This document shows positions 1 to 12,699 of a stretch of 64,000 nucleotides of DNA, piece by piece. Source of the DNA: Cymbidium sinense (lineage: Eukaryota; Streptophyta; Magnoliopsida; Asparagales; Orchidaceae); the NCBI GenBank assembly GCA_021442155.1, contig CM038229.1:72498443-72562442 (forward strand). Reading direction: 5' to 3'. A program made the translations under genes and the position numbers. The stretch's first letter is position 1. Each line of letters starts with the position of its first letter. The notes under the pieces were generated by a model. The model worked only from the letters and a program-made list of their open reading frames with translations. It was not told where the DNA came from and made no database searches.

Positions 1-2014
1 ATGTAAATATTCTAATTTAATGTTGAAGAAAAAAAAAGTAAAAAAATTATCAAGTTATTATGTTATTTTTGGATAAATTCATATAAAATAAAATGCTTAT
101 ATATATATATATAAAATACTTTTTTTACATTAAAAATGTATTTCACTTAATAAATTAAAAATAGTATTATTTTTATGTAATATTAAAGATTTAGATATAA
201 TTTATATAAATATAAAAATTTATGTATTAAATATATAAATATATAAGAATTATGTACTAGATATTTAAATGCTCTTAAAAAATAGTATTGCGAGAAAAGA
301 ATTTAAGTGGTGAACCAGCGAGGCAATCAAGCAATAGGACATCTAGAAAGTCCTTACTACATGAAGTACTTGGACGAGAGAGGCCACTCATTCATCTCGG
401 ATCAAACGTGAACAATAATATGTATTGGATTCTTTTATCGCATTGATCAATAGAAAATATAGAGATTTATATATATATCATATAATTTTTATATATTTAT
501 ATATGTCACTTAAGCTTCAATTTTTATATATATAACATCTTATTCTTCAATATCACATCAAAAGTATCATAATCATTTACTTTTTAAAAATAAAATGCAT
601 ATTTTTAAGCAAAAGAAAATATTAAATAAGTAAATATCTAATTTTAGATATTATATATGTAAATATATAAGAATTGTGTGATATGTATGTAAATCTTCTT
701 CGAAAATAATACCCATTAGCTAAATATAATTTTTTTAATATTTTTTTTATAAAAATTTATTTTAAAAAAATTGATTTTAGGAAATAAAATTGAAATTATA
801 TTTAGAATATAAAATTTAATAATAAAAATAGAGAATTATAAGTAGACAAAAAAAAACCTTAGTCAATATAAAATTTAAGGATGACTATAATGAATTGACT
901 TGATTGATAGTAATATTGTGATAATAATAATATTATTATTTAATTCTTTTAAAAATAATTTATAATTCTCTGAACTGCTTAAAAAAATAATAATTTTATT
1001 GTAATAACCATACAAATATTTTTTTTTACAGATAATTGTAATAAACCAAAATAAACCCTTAGATGATCAAAGTCACATGTGCATCCTTATGTTTGAAGCA
1101 ATTTTGTTGGTATTTTTTAAATACATGCATTTGAAAACTGCAAGCTAAGTATACTGTGTGCATCTTAGAATTACATCAGTTGTCTAGTTGGATGCAAATT
1201 ATATATATTAAAAAAAATTTCTGTGTTATATTGCTTTTTAAATTCATTAAGATATGATAATTAGATGTTGGGTGTGATAGGGAGCAATGGATAAGACCGA
1301 CAATTACTATCAAAAGAAGTCATGTGAAAGGTATCAGCAACAAGCAATGGCGAGTGATGACAGTGGTGGATAATGATAGTGAGAGAATGATAGTAATTGT
1401 CATTGGTGTTGACGAAAGTCATGTGGAGTTATGAGAAAAGTTCATAAACAGAGAAGATGAAGTCATAGGATATGTGAGGACAGATCACATTTCTTGTTGT
1501 AGTCTCATATTTATGATCATTATACTTATCGTGAGGTAATGGGCGAAGAAAAGGAGCTATTATGGCATTCATGAGCATGATGGCGGGCATCAACAATCAA
1601 TAGTATGAGATGGTTGTTATTGTTAGTGGTGGGAGAAGAACATCATATCAAGGGTATAAGTTTCACCTATATTTAAAATTTACCCAATACTAATGAATTG
1701 TAAATTCTAAATATCTTGAGGCATTTCACAATCTAAACACAAAGTTAATTCAAATCAAATATAAAAAAAATTAATTTTTTTTTAAATTTATAGTTATAAT
1801 ACTTCGAAATCAAATAGCCCTTAAAGATGCACTAAAAAAAGTCTAAATAACATAGGGTCGAGGAATATTGAAATTGGTGACCATTCAAAACTACCTTCAT
1901 ATATGTACCAAAGAATGCATAGGATCTTAGCTTATCGACCTATCTACTTTTATTGGGAAGAGTTTTATTTTTATTATAATCTTGTCTTATTTCATTTGAT
2001 GAAGCAAGCTCCTT
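1..2014. other. AT-rich intergenic DNA, no gene recognised
   Basis: Very AT-rich sequence with short (TA)n runs near 98-113 and 468-535. No frame shows a recognisable protein. Two less AT-rich patches, about 300-420 and 1260-1650, are not recognisable either. The second is rich in GATGG/GTGATG words that resemble the reverse complement of the CAT-rich repeat at 12700-13420. Nothing else is supported here. Confidence 0.6.
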
Positions 2015-2022
2015 CATGGATT
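2015..2022. repeat. Left target-site duplication of the hAT element
   Basis: CATGGATT directly precedes the left end of the hAT element. The partner at 9543-9550 reads TGTGGATT, so 6 of 8 bases agree. Eight bases is the duplication length of hAT transposases; the two differences fit the age of the copy. Confidence 0.7.
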
Positions 2023-2205
2023 TAGGGGTGTAAATGAGCCTAGCTTGACGAGCTTGGTACTTATTTGTGTTCGTCTCGTTAAGAAATTTTTTTGTTCAAT
2101 ATCGACTCGTGTTCGTTAACAGCTCGTTAACAGTTGTTCGTGTTTGGCTCGAGAATTTGTTCGTGTTCGTTAACAGCTTGTGTTCGGCTCGAATTGGCTC
2201 ATTAA
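2023..2205. repeat. hAT left terminus with subterminal GTTCG repeats
   Basis: The terminal inverted repeat begins at 2023. It is followed by clustered copies of GTTCGT, CTCGTTAACAG and GGCTCGA between about 2065 and 2205. Clusters of short subterminal motifs are where hAT transposases bind. The right terminus carries the same vocabulary in the opposite orientation. Confidence 0.75.
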
Positions 2206-2229
2206 GAATTTATTTATTTATTTATTAAT

Positions 2230-2729
2230 ATTTTAAAAATATTAAATTTAATAAAAAAAATTTTATTACAAAAATGCAGCTTTGTAGTTATTTATAAATT
2301 GTGGAGTGTGGACTAATAATAAAAATGACCTTTTAAAAAATAAATTTTATTACAAATAAATTACATAACTCAAAATAACAATTGAATATGATTTTGCAAC
2401 ATAATTTATTAACTACAAAAATTACATTACTACAAATATGATTTAATACATTTGAATATGATTTAGTACACAAAAATTTAAAAGCTACAAATAAATTAAT
2501 AAATGAGTACAATCCAATTATACACTTATACAAAATAAAATGAAACTTTAACATCTTCCAAACTCGAAATAATCTTGATAGTCTTGGCTTGCTTATTCAC
2601 TCCCCAGAAATCATCAAGTTTATCTGCTCTTTATACTTGAATACTTCTTGCTGCTGTGCTGCATTAAATAAACAAATCTAAAAAAAATTATGTTATATAA
2701 TTATTGAATGGGCTCAATTTGAAATTTTA
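2230..2729. other. AT-rich hAT spacer
   Basis: AT-rich filler between the left terminus and the internal repeat block. It contains repeated words such as ACAAATATGATTTAGTACA (2430-2475). No gene recognised. Confidence 0.5.
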
Positions 2730-4900
2730 TATCAGATAATCAATGATGCCGTCATAGCTTGATGGCTACTTAAATTCTTAAAAAACCCATAAATCCAACC
2801 TATTCAACACTAAACCAAGATTGTAGTATATAGTAAAATAGCAAATAAAATAAAAATAGTCCAAAAATCAATCTAAAATATAAGCGTTTATCAATAAGTT
2901 TCGTCCGTATTAAAAAAGATTTAATATCACGTCCTTTTAAAAACTAAAAATCTAAGCAATCCACTAAATCCAGCATAAAATCAAGTGTAGTATTGATAAA
3001 CTAAGGACCAAAATACAATAAATATTAAATAAAATGAAAGCTGCAGTAAAAAATAATTGAAATGGACCCAACTAAATAAGATATATAAGCAGTCATTTTA
3101 TCAAGCTAAGTTGCATCTCATATTAGAAAAGATTTAACAACATAGTCCTTTAAAAACAATAAATCTAAGCAATTCAACATAAAATCAAGTGTAGTATTAA
3201 TAAACTAAGGACCAAAATATAATAAAATAATAAATAAAATAAAAACTACAGCCAAAAAAATAATTAAAATAGACCCAACTAAACAAGATATATAAGCGGC
3301 CATTTCATCAAGTTAAGTTGCATCTCATATTAAAAAAGATTTAACATCAGAGCCAATTAAAAACCTTAAATCTAAGCAATTCAACATAAAACCAAGTGTA
3401 GTATTGATAAACTAAAGACTAAAATACAATAAAATAGTAAATAAAATGAAAGTTGTATCAATCACAAATGGAATATACTTTAATGTTGAATTTGATATAC
3501 CTTAATGTTGTCATAAAAAGTATAGCCCAATTGCTATATAAATAGTGTTGAATGGTCCTCATGACTGAAGAATTTGGAGAGAATAGCAAGTAACCATATC
3601 TCAAAACAACTGCAAGTAATTTTTAGGCTGTATCATAGAGAATTTGATTTCTTTCTAATGAAGCAATAACTTGCCAATTTATAAAGAGACTAAAAATTTG
3701 AATGCATGTTGTGTATATATTCCATGTGGAGTTTCTCCCTCACGGCTAAGAAAATAGGAGGAAATAGCAAGTAGATTGATCTCAAAATAACAGTAAAGAC
3801 AACCAAAAAGTATTATGCAGTAAAATAAGCTCACAACTCAGAAATATTGATGGCTACTTTAATTATTAAATGAGCTCAGTTTGAAATTTTTTATCAGCTA
3901 ATCAATGATACCTTCATAGCTTAATGACTGCTTAAATTCTTCAAACACCCAATAATGATAAATCCAACTTATTCAACACTAATTTGCATCTCATATTAAA
4001 AAAGATTTAACATAACAAAATATCAGCTAATCAATGAGGCCATCATAGCTTGATTTGATGGCTGCTTAAATTATTAAAAACCCCATAAATCTAAAATATT
4101 CAGCATAAAATCAAGTGTAGTATTATTGAAGTAAAGACCAAGTGTAGTATTGATAAATTAAGCACCCATTTTATCAAGCTAAGTTGTATCTCATATTAAA
4201 AATGATTTAACATCATTGCCCTTTAGAAACCATAGATCTAAGCAATCTAACATAAAACCAAGTGTAGTATTGATAAACTAAGGACCAAAATATAATAAAA
4301 TAGCAAATAATATGAAAATTGCATCATTCAAAAAAGAAAGATATACCTTAATGTAGTCATAACGGTGTAGCCGAGTTGCTATATAAATATTATCAAATGG
4401 TCCTCATAAATGAAGATTTTAGAGAGAACAACAAGTAGTCATATCTCAAAATAGCTGCAAGTAATTATTAGGCTGTATCATAGAGAATTTTTATTTCTCA
4501 AAATAATAACAAAGGCAGCCAAAAAAGTATTAAGTAGTAAAATAAGCTCAATAATATTGATGGCTGCTTTAGTTATTAAATAGGCTTAGTTTTAAATTTT
4601 ATATCAGCTAATCAATGAGGCCGTCATAGCTTGCTGTCTGTTTAAATTCTTAAAAAACTCATAAATCCAACTTATTCAATATAAAATTAAGTATAGTATT
4701 ATTGTAGTAAAGACTAAGTGTAGTATTGATGGACTAAGCAAGTAAGCAGCCATTTTATCAAGCTAAGTTGCATCTCATATTAAAAATGGTTTAACATCAT
4801 AGCCCTTTAGAAACCATAAAATAAAATAATATAGCATAAAACCAAGTGTAGTATTGATAAAATAAAGACCAAAATATAATAAAATAGCAAAATAAAATGA
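2730..4900 (+). repeat. Internal repeat block of the hAT element, left side
   Basis: The words AAATCAAGTGTAGTATTGAT and ACTAAGGACCAAAATA recur at about 2980, 3185, 3390, 4105, 4255 and 4845. Blocks of several hundred bases recur: the segment starting ACCTTAATG at about 3497 is repeated at about 4345, roughly 850 bp on. The same family occurs in reverse complement at about 7577-8315, on the other side of the transposase. Transcripts spanning both sides could fold into a long hairpin. No coding capacity seen. Confidence 0.7.
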
Positions 4901-5117
4901 AAGCTGCATCAAATATTCAATTGCAGCCAATAAAATAAAGTATTAATAATCCAAAATCCAAATATATTCAATTATATATTGCTCCTCCATTCTCTTCGTA
5001 GACTGTAGCTTTTATATTCAGGAAGTTTCACATACAAATTTTCTCCTTCCATGATCACTTGCTGTAATAAATGGTCATTTATTAGACTCACATATGAAAA
5101 AGCTAAAACAAAGATTA

Positions 5118-7230
5118 TTAGTATAAAAAATAAATAAATATGAAACTGATTCTTACTAAAGGATTCTTAATATTTCTTTGAGAACCTCTAATCCAACTAG
5201 ATGTACAAACAAGTGCATTAACAGTTTTTGTGGATAAAGAGCTTCTATAATCATCCAAAACTCTATAGCCAACACTAAAAGCAGATTCAGATGCAACCGT
5301 TTTTATGGGAATTTTCAAGACATCCCTAGCAACTTTGGATAAGTATGGATACTTTAGAGTATTCATCCTCCACCAATCAAGAATATCAAATTGTTCTGTA
5401 CTGCACTGATATAACCCTTCTTCCAAATATATTTGTAAATCTATTTTTTGAAGGCTGAATGGAACTAGATGCTACAACAAAATCGATAAAACCTAACATA
5501 CAATCAAAAGGAGATGAAAATGATGACTCCCTTTATAGCTATGAGGACTCAATAACAGTTATTGCAGTTGAACTATAACTAGCAATATCAAAAATATATT
5601 GATTATAAATTTCCAAAATAATTGCTTCAACTTCTTTAATTTTGAATTCTATCTTTGAATGTGAGTATATATTTGAAAATGTAAAATTTATGAAGTTCAT
5701 CTTTAAGCGTGGATCTAATACAACCGCTACAAACATAAGAAAATTACATTCTCCCCAATACTTGTCAAATTTAATTTTCATAGCATTTTTTATTTCTTTA
5801 ATATATTTAGTTGATGAATTGCATACCTCCATCAACGACTTCTTAACATGCATAACCGTAGGTAGAAAAATATTTATAGTAGGATAAGTCGAACCAGAAA
5901 TCATTTTTGTGACATTATAAAAAATAAAAAGAAACTTCCTAATAACTTCATACCTTTGCCAATCGAAACAAGATGGCAACCACTTGTAATTTCTATCTTG
6001 GGCTGCATAATGGTAGAATACACTATGAAAAATAAAAGCAGATTCAAGCATAATGTATGTAGAATTCTATTGTGTAGGAACTTCAATAGATAAACCCTTT
6101 GAAGTGGAAATCCATAATTGCTTCGCCACCTCAACAAACTTATGTAATATAGTAGGAGACTTTTTAAGATATTTTATTGATTCCCTGATTTGATAAATGA
6201 TATCCTGAATCTCCTTTAAATCATCTTGAACCATTATATTCAAGATATGAGCACAACATCTGACATGAAAGAAATAACCAATAAAATATAACTTACCTCT
6301 TGACTGAAAATTAGATTTGAGAGCATTAGCAGTAACATCATTGTTACTAGCATTATCCAATATAATTGTAGAAACTTTATCCTGCAGATTCTACTCCAAC
6401 AAGCATTCACATATAGCATCACAAATAAAAGTACATGTGTAAGGTGGTTCAAGCTCAAAGAAATTGATAATTCACTTATGTAATTTCCAAGACTCATCAA
6501 CATAATGAATTGTTAAGCACATGTACCCCACTGTTTGATTGTAAGTCCAATAATCAGATGTTAATGAGACAATATGTATTCTTTTAAGAAATGCCTTCAG
6601 CTTTTCTTTTTTTTGCTTCATAAACTTTCATGCAATCATTTTTTATAGTAATTCTAGAAACTCTTTCATAATTATGATTCAAGACCTTCCACAAAATATT
6701 GAACCAAGTATGGTGAACCATCATAAAATGATACTCATGCATAATTATCATTTTTGTTATTATTTCTCTAATTTGAGGATGATTATAATTCTTTGGATCA
6801 GTAAAAATAGGAATCTCAATTTCTGAACTAGCATCAGAAGGCATAAAATTTAACAATTTTGCCTTTTATCTCGTAACTCCACAACTTATTTATTTTTAGC
6901 TTTGATCTTGTCACACTCCCTGACATATCTGAGAAGTTGTGAAGTGGTGCCAGTCTTGGATTTATGAAATTTTGTACCACAATATATGCATTGTGAATAA
7001 GATGCATTGATGCCTTTGAAAGTTAAAACAGTTTCAATAAAGTACTCTCAAACCGTAGACTTCTTTTTCCTAGTCTTCTTAGGAGGGATTCCTCCAATAT
7101 TAGTATCAAATGTAAGTGCTTTTGAACAACTAGGTTGTGAAGAAAGATTAAGATTTTCATTACTATTTCCATCCTCTATAATAATCTCATTACCAGATGA
7201 TGCAGTTTGAGATAGATCAAAATTTAACAT
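5118..7230 (-). pseudogene. hAT family BED-finger transposase, broken
   Basis: Read on the minus strand the parts are in the normal order. The N-terminal region (7230-6880) has a BED-type finger with CIYC, but the conserved Trp codon reads TGA and the expected finger His looks like Tyr. A middle segment (6856-6584) follows. The catalytic-core hallmark MDNASNND with FHVRCCAHILNIMVQD is at 6360-6200. The segment KFDKYWGECN with VVLDPRLKM is at 5830-5690. The C-terminal dimerisation domain (5426-5150) has YPYLSKVARDVLKIP, TVASESAFS and VNALVCTSSWIRG. The frames are separated by stops and shifts (for example 6060, 5540-5430). Intact relatives encode one protein of about 650-700 residues that cuts and inserts the element with 8-bp duplications. 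This copy is non-functional. Confidence 0.88.
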
Positions 7231-7576
7231 GGTAGTAGACTATACTGAAAAAAATGTGTCAAAACTAAAAGTACAATCCATATGCTTCAAATAAGAACAT
7301 TAAGATAATTTATTGACACAATCCTTTAGAAATAGAGCAATAGTAAATTTGACATTTTAAACATACAAAGTCAACTTAAACATAAAGCATGAAGCTTTTC
7401 TTCTCGATTCTAGCAAAATAAAATAGAATTAAATGAGGAGAGATTTATAAAACAACCAAGAATGCTATCAACAATAGTATTCATAGTTGACACCTTATTG
7501 ATATAAAATAGAGAAGACATGAAAAATTTAATTGAAGGTCAAGAAGTCATGAGAGTTTTAATGAAATTTTTATTTT

Positions 7577-8315
7577 ATTTATTATTTTATTGTGTTTTGG
7601 TCTTTACTTTATCAAATACTATACTTGGTTTTATGCTAAATAAGTTGGATTTATCATTTATGGGTATTTGAAGAATTTAAGCAGTCATCAAGCTATGAAG
7701 GCATCATTGATTAGTTGATAAAAAATTTCAAACTGAACCCATTTATAATTAAAGCAGCCATCAATATTAGTGAGCTATGAGCTTGTTTTACTGTGAAATA
7801 CTTTTTGGCTGTCTTTGCTGTTATTTTGAGATGAATCTACTTACTATTTTCTTCTGTTTTCCTAGCCGTGAGGAAGAAACCCCACATGGAATATATACAC
7901 ACCATGCCTTTAAATTTCAATCACTTTATAAATTGGCAAGTTATTACTTCACTAGAAAGAAATCAAATTTTCCATGACACAACCTAAAAATTACTTACAG
8001 TTATTTTGAGATATGACTACTTGTAGTTATTTTTAGATATGACTACTTGCTGTTCTCTCTAGATTCTTCATTCATGAGGACTATTTGACACTATTTATAT
8101 AGCAATCGAGCTACACCATTATGAATACATTAAGACTTAAGAGTTATGGTTTTTAAAGGGCTGCGATGTTAAATCTTTTTTAATATGAGATGCAACTTAG
8201 CTTGATAAAATTACTGCTTATATATCTTGTTTAGTTAGGTCTATTTCAATTATTTTTTTGACTGCAGTTAACATTTTATTTGCTATTTAATTTATCAATA
8301 CTACACTTAGTTATA
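7577..8315 (-). repeat. Internal repeat block of the hAT element, right side, inverted
   Basis: Reverse complement of the left block. 7681-7850 matches the reverse complement of about 3780-3920, and 8060-8160 matches that of about 3495-3570. It lies upstream of the transposase start, so on a minus-strand transcript it would precede the coding region and could pair with the copies after it. Confidence 0.7.
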
Positions 8316-9120
8316 GAACCTAACATGCATATTAGAAAAGAATCAAATGATCTGCATACTGCAATGTAGTCCCCCTCATCACTAAACAGAACATATATAT
8401 GTATATAATGAACCCTAAACACCAAATTTTCATCATTCTTGAATCAAAGCTTTTAAATACCAAGTAACAAAATAGCTACATATAGATAGTAAACCTTAAA
8501 CACCAAAATATGAATGACATAACAAAATCAAATAGAGAAGAGGCGCTTCAGCATTTGAATGCACAGTCCAACCAAAAAATAAGCACCGGGAATCAGAATT
8601 TGAGAAATTTCAAGACCAGTTTTTAGTCATCTAGAACCCATAATATTCTCCATATCTTAATCACTTCACAAATTAAACAAAGACATGGCCTAGCAAAGAT
8701 TTATTTAATGAATTTGTTCTGACCAAAAGAGAACTAGAAATAAGAGGTAAGCAAGTCTCGAGAAGCAACTCAAGAAGTTTGGCAAAAGAGGGAAACTAGA
8801 AAGTAATAATTGATACCGAACGATAGAAAAATAGAAATCACAATCGACGGTTTGGCTAATCAACTTTTTTCGTGGATTACAGCGTCGCAAGAATATGAAG
8901 TCGCAACTCATGCTCTCGTAGAGCCGTAGAGGAGGCCCAGGAGGGAAGGATATTGGGATTTGGGGATTCACGGTCGCAAAAATAGGGCAACAGTCTATGA
9001 GTCGAAGAATTAAAGAGACGAAGAGTCGAAGAGGTGTGAGCGGTGAGCCGTGAATTGTGAACTGTGAACCCTATCCCCTCATCTCATGAGCTTAAATAGT
9101 TAGGGTTTAGGATATAAGTT
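8316..9120 (-). promoter_or_regulatory. Likely upstream/leader region of the hAT transposase
   Basis: This 0.8-kb stretch has higher GC than its surroundings, notably 8860-9080, with purine-rich repeats of the type GAGTCGAAGA. It lies 5' of the transposase on the minus strand. ACTATTTAAG (reverse complement of 9091-9100) is a weak TATA-like candidate. Position and composition fit a promoter and untranslated leader; no clear start site can be read. Confidence 0.35.
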
Positions 9121-9360
9121 AATAAGAAATCTCCTGAAATCTAAACCATTAATTTAAAAAATAGAGAATTTTAATGATTCTGATTTCATACAAATCATTA
9201 AATTAATTTTATTTTTTATAATATATCTAAATTTATGTAATTTAAACTCATTAATTATATTAATTATTCATATAAATATAAATTAATTAATAAATAATTT
9301 AATGATATAACATATATACTATATAATTTTTATATAATTATTTATAAATATTTATTTATT

Positions 9361-9542
9361 TCGAGTCAAATCGAGTCGAACATGAACGAACAAAAGATTG
9401 TTCATGTTCGACTCGTTTATATATCGAGCCTAAAATATTTGTTCGTGTTTGGGTCGCATATTTTACGAACTAGCTGAACATGAGCTACTTAATGAGCCGA
9501 ACATGAACTGCTCGTGAACAACGAGCTTTTTTGACAGCCCTA
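9361..9542. repeat. hAT right terminus with subterminal repeats
   Basis: Contains CGAGTCGAACATGAACGAAC, TGTTCGTGTTTGGGTCG and TGAGCCGAACATGAACTG, mirror-image versions of the left-end words. It ends GACAGCCCTA at 9542, followed by the right copy of the target duplication (9543-9550). Confidence 0.78.
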
Positions 9543-9550
9543 TGTGGATT
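9543..9550. repeat. Right target-site duplication of the hAT element
   Basis: TGTGGATT, matching CATGGATT at 2015-2022 in six of eight positions. Confidence 0.7.
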
Positions 9551-9949
9551 TAACTACTGAAAAAATAAAAGGTAAACCTTCTATTGCAGGTATAGGTCAT
9601 AATTTTTAAAGCATAAAGAGGAGCAAAAAAAGAAAGAATAATATAGAATTTTTTTAAAAATAATTATTTTTTGGATGGAGGATGATGTTGAGGCCTAAGC
9701 TAAATTTCATTCACTATAAAAACATATAATATTTGTAAAAGATGGGAAATAATAATCATATTTACATTAATTAAAAATGACAAAAAAATATTTCGAAAGA
9801 GAGATAAAAAATAGACGAGTTAGTTAAGAAACTCTCAATTTCTTAGCATAAAAAAACTCATATGATCACCTAGTAAAAAAGTGAGTCAATTCTCACTTTT
9901 GATGAGTGATCATCCCATGAGATGATCATAGTCAAGTAAAGGACAAAAT
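9551..9949. other. AT-rich DNA with a perfect 9-bp hairpin
   Basis: No gene recognised. A perfect inverted repeat AAAAGTGAG / CTCACTTTT lies at 9877-9885 and 9892-9900 with a 6-nt loop. A second, weaker one (GATCAT/ATGATC) follows at about 9908-9927. No link to a larger element is evident. Confidence 0.45.
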
Positions 9950-12450
9950 CGAGTCATAAAGTTGTCAAAAAAGAGGGTTGCCTTGCCATCATCCTATTGA
10001 ATCATCAACAAAAATGGAGGGACAATTTTTTTGGAGGCATACTTTAGAAGAGAGAAGCAATAAAACTGCAATCAATAACACCAAATCATGATAAGTATGC
10101 AAACTTTTTCTACATCTTCACTATGCTACTAATAGCTTTATGAAATTTGATAAGTTTATTAATAATGTTATTAATATATTTCTAAGACCTTCTCTCATTA
10201 CTTTCACACTAAGGATGATACACCAAGCAGAATGTAGTAAGATGAAAGTAGTATTAGAAACTAGAAAGTGTCTAAAATAGGTGTCATCTTCTAAGTCGAA
10301 AATACTAGGCCCAATATAGGTATATAGAGAGTAGATTGAATGTATATGGGCATTCAAATATTAGATGATTTTAAAATGCATAGCAATTGAACTTAAAATC
10401 ATTTGCTTGTAAGATATCTATAACTTTTAATATATTTATCAATCAAGGTAAAGCATAAAAAGAGTGTATAATGACAATTGGATTGAAAAACTTGAGAGAG
10501 TATCAGTCTATAGCATTGTTGTAAAATGCTTTAAGATAGACATTAAAATAAGGAGAGGCTATTCTAAAAGGCAAAATCATTATTTATTTTGTGTAGGTAG
10601 GAGTGATTACTATAACATTTGTAATATTATTGTCAACAATAGAGGGAAAGTCCCAATTTCCATCCTTGATATGTTCTTTAAGACAAAATCTATTGGGTAA
10701 TTGAATAGAAAAAATAGCTTGCAAATCAAAAAACTCGTTCAAGTAACTACCATTTAATCATGGATCTAAAAAAAGAATGATGTTTCGATCATACCAATTT
10801 TGTAAGTTAGTTTTAATTAAAAGATGTCACCAAAATTATGATTTTTTTTTCTAGAAAGAAAAGGCTTGAGCTAAATAAGATTTTCAAAGAAAATAATAAC
10901 TATTTATCCACTAGATATATAAAAGATAATAGGATTTAAGAAACCTCTAAATGACTATCAGCATGTGCGAGAGCAACAATGGATGGAAACCTAAAACCTC
11001 CATTGAGTTTAGGCATAGAAGTCTTTTCTTAAGAGGTTAGGTGTCATGTGTATTAATGTTGCCATGAGAAAAAAAAAACATAACACAACATTGATTATTA
11101 AACTTGGAGCAAGCTTTAGGGATGTGAAGAGCTTTGATCTAGTATTCTAAACATTTTCAATAAAAAATTAAGTATCATGAATTACCAAAAAAAATAAAGA
11201 TCTTTTACTTTTCATCATAAAAAATCTTTAGTGTTTTGTAAAGCAAAGGAAAGAAATCTTTAAGGTAAAGAGTTTCGGAGAAGATGGGTAACCCGAGGTA
11301 ATTGAGCTTATGATCCATCTAGTGGATGTTCAGAGATGCGCTAATAATAGAGGCATTGGAAACCTTGGGGAAGATGAAAATGTCACTCTTAGCATGATTG
11401 ATGAGAAGAACCTCAAAGGTGGGAAGAATTCCTTTGAGATTGTAAATATTAGAGGAAAAAGTTTTTCCAAATAGAAAAGTCATTGCCAAGAATAAGTGAG
11501 AGACACTTTGTTTGTTCATAATGATATATTCATAAACCTTGTCAAATATCCTAGCTTCCATGATATTAGAGAAGTCATCCTTCATAATATATATATGGAA
11601 AAAGAGGGTATCCTGGTCTTAGACATAGTAAAATTTTTAAAAAAAAATCTCTCAAATGAGCTATTGATGCATACATAGGAATGAATATCATTAATATAAG
11701 CTTATGTTCAATATATCAATAGAGAGAAAAATCCTTTTTGAGCCATTCTTTAAAGAATAAATGATTTATTAACAATATTAGAAGTTTTATGATACCTCAT
11801 TTGACACAAAAAATTAAAAATTTACTATGATAAATTTCATGTAAAATTTCATTAGCAATAATGATAATATCAATAGAGTTAAGCTTTAAATAAATATAGC
11901 TTGATTTATGTTAATAATGAACTGTTGGAGACTACATGATTTTATTTAATTTTTTTTTTTGAGACAAGTAGCAAGAATTTTAGGAATTATTTTATAAAAA
12001 TGCATTGAAAAGGAGTGTAGGTTTATTGTTAAAAATAATGGTTTTAGAATTTTTAGGTAAAAGAAAATTCCAAGTGGCTTTTAGGCACACTTAATTACCA
12101 TTGCCACCATAGGAATTAGAATAGAGTTCAAACAGATAATGAGGATAGTATTACCTGGTGAGATGTTAGTCCTAAGGTTAGATAAGGAGCTACTTGAGTT
12201 AAAAAGTTCCTTAAAAGCCATATAGTAGTCTCAATAATATCAAGAGTAAAAAAGGTGTCACTATGAGAGGAGATTTCCTTGATAAAGTTATGATTTATCT
12301 TACATTTTATTTTTCTATATAGAACCTTAATGTCATCTTCATCATGCGATAACTATTTGGCATTTGAACTCAAAGAAGGCTAATAGGCCCATGAAGAGTA
12401 AGAGTCAACCAATTTACCTCTAATCACTTTAGCCTTGTTATTTAAGTAAG
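9950..12450 (-). mobile_element. Fossil of an L1-type LINE
   Basis: Minus-strand translation gives remnants in the order of a plant LINE reverse transcriptase. Near 11590-11300 are DDFSNIMEARIFDKVYEY, SVSHLFLAMTFLFG (where the catalytic FADD should be) and NHAKSDIFIFPKVSN, continuing into KLNYLGLPIFSETLYLKDFF just after the stop at 11319. Further on (11100-10950) decayed versions of the later LINE domain can be followed. Upstream, around 12000-11900, a K/RLKK-type segment followed by a decayed ANEILHE-like stretch fits the N-terminal RT motifs. No 3' poly-A tail, target duplication or ORF1 could be found, so the ends are approximate. The element is dead. Confidence 0.6.
11319..11585 (-). pseudogene. 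LINE reverse transcriptase fragment
   Basis: The best-kept part of the LINE: an 88-codon open stretch. It corresponds to the region around RT motif C through the following thumb-like segment. LINE RTs copy their own RNA at a nicked target. Here the two catalytic Asp residues are missing: the frame reads HLFLAMTFLFG where relatives have HLLFADDTLLF. It ends at a stop, with the continuation GLPIFSETLYLKDF still legible beyond it. Non-functional. Confidence 0.6.
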
Positions 12451-12699
12451 GATCTTGAGGCTTATAGTCAAGTTGTTGGAAAGTAGAAACTTCCTCATTC
12501 CCCAAACTCTATCGATACGATCTTATGCTATTAAATTATATTGGCTAGATGCTTGGCTGAAAACCAATAATTTTAAAATTTTTTTTAAAGTCTTAATCTT
12601 ATCATTGAGAATAAGATTAGATCCTTCGTTATGAAGAAAACATTCTATTGAGGATTTTTATAAAATCAAGATGTGCAACAAGATTATTGTCTATTGTCC

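Larger units (their letters stand above)
2023..9542 (-). mobile_element. Degenerate hAT (Ac-like) DNA transposon
   Basis: A 7520-bp element. It opens with TAGGGGTGTAAATGAGCC and closes with a fragment whose reverse complement is TAGGGCTGTCAAAAAAGCTC, a typical imperfect short hAT terminal inverted repeat. An imperfect 8-bp duplication flanks it. Both ends carry many copies of GTTCG/TGTTCGTG words, as expected for subterminal transposase-binding repeats. The only recognisable coding part is a broken hAT transposase on the minus strand (5118-7230). Large non-coding spacers lie on both sides, built from one repeat family in opposite orientations. The copy cannot make functional transposase; its ends might still be recognised by a related enzyme, but the mismatched duplication argues for an old insertion. 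Confidence 0.88.

Noticed and set aside
5642..5887. Plus-strand 81-codon frame
   Set aside because: Antisense of the hAT transposase segment with motif KFDKYWGECN.
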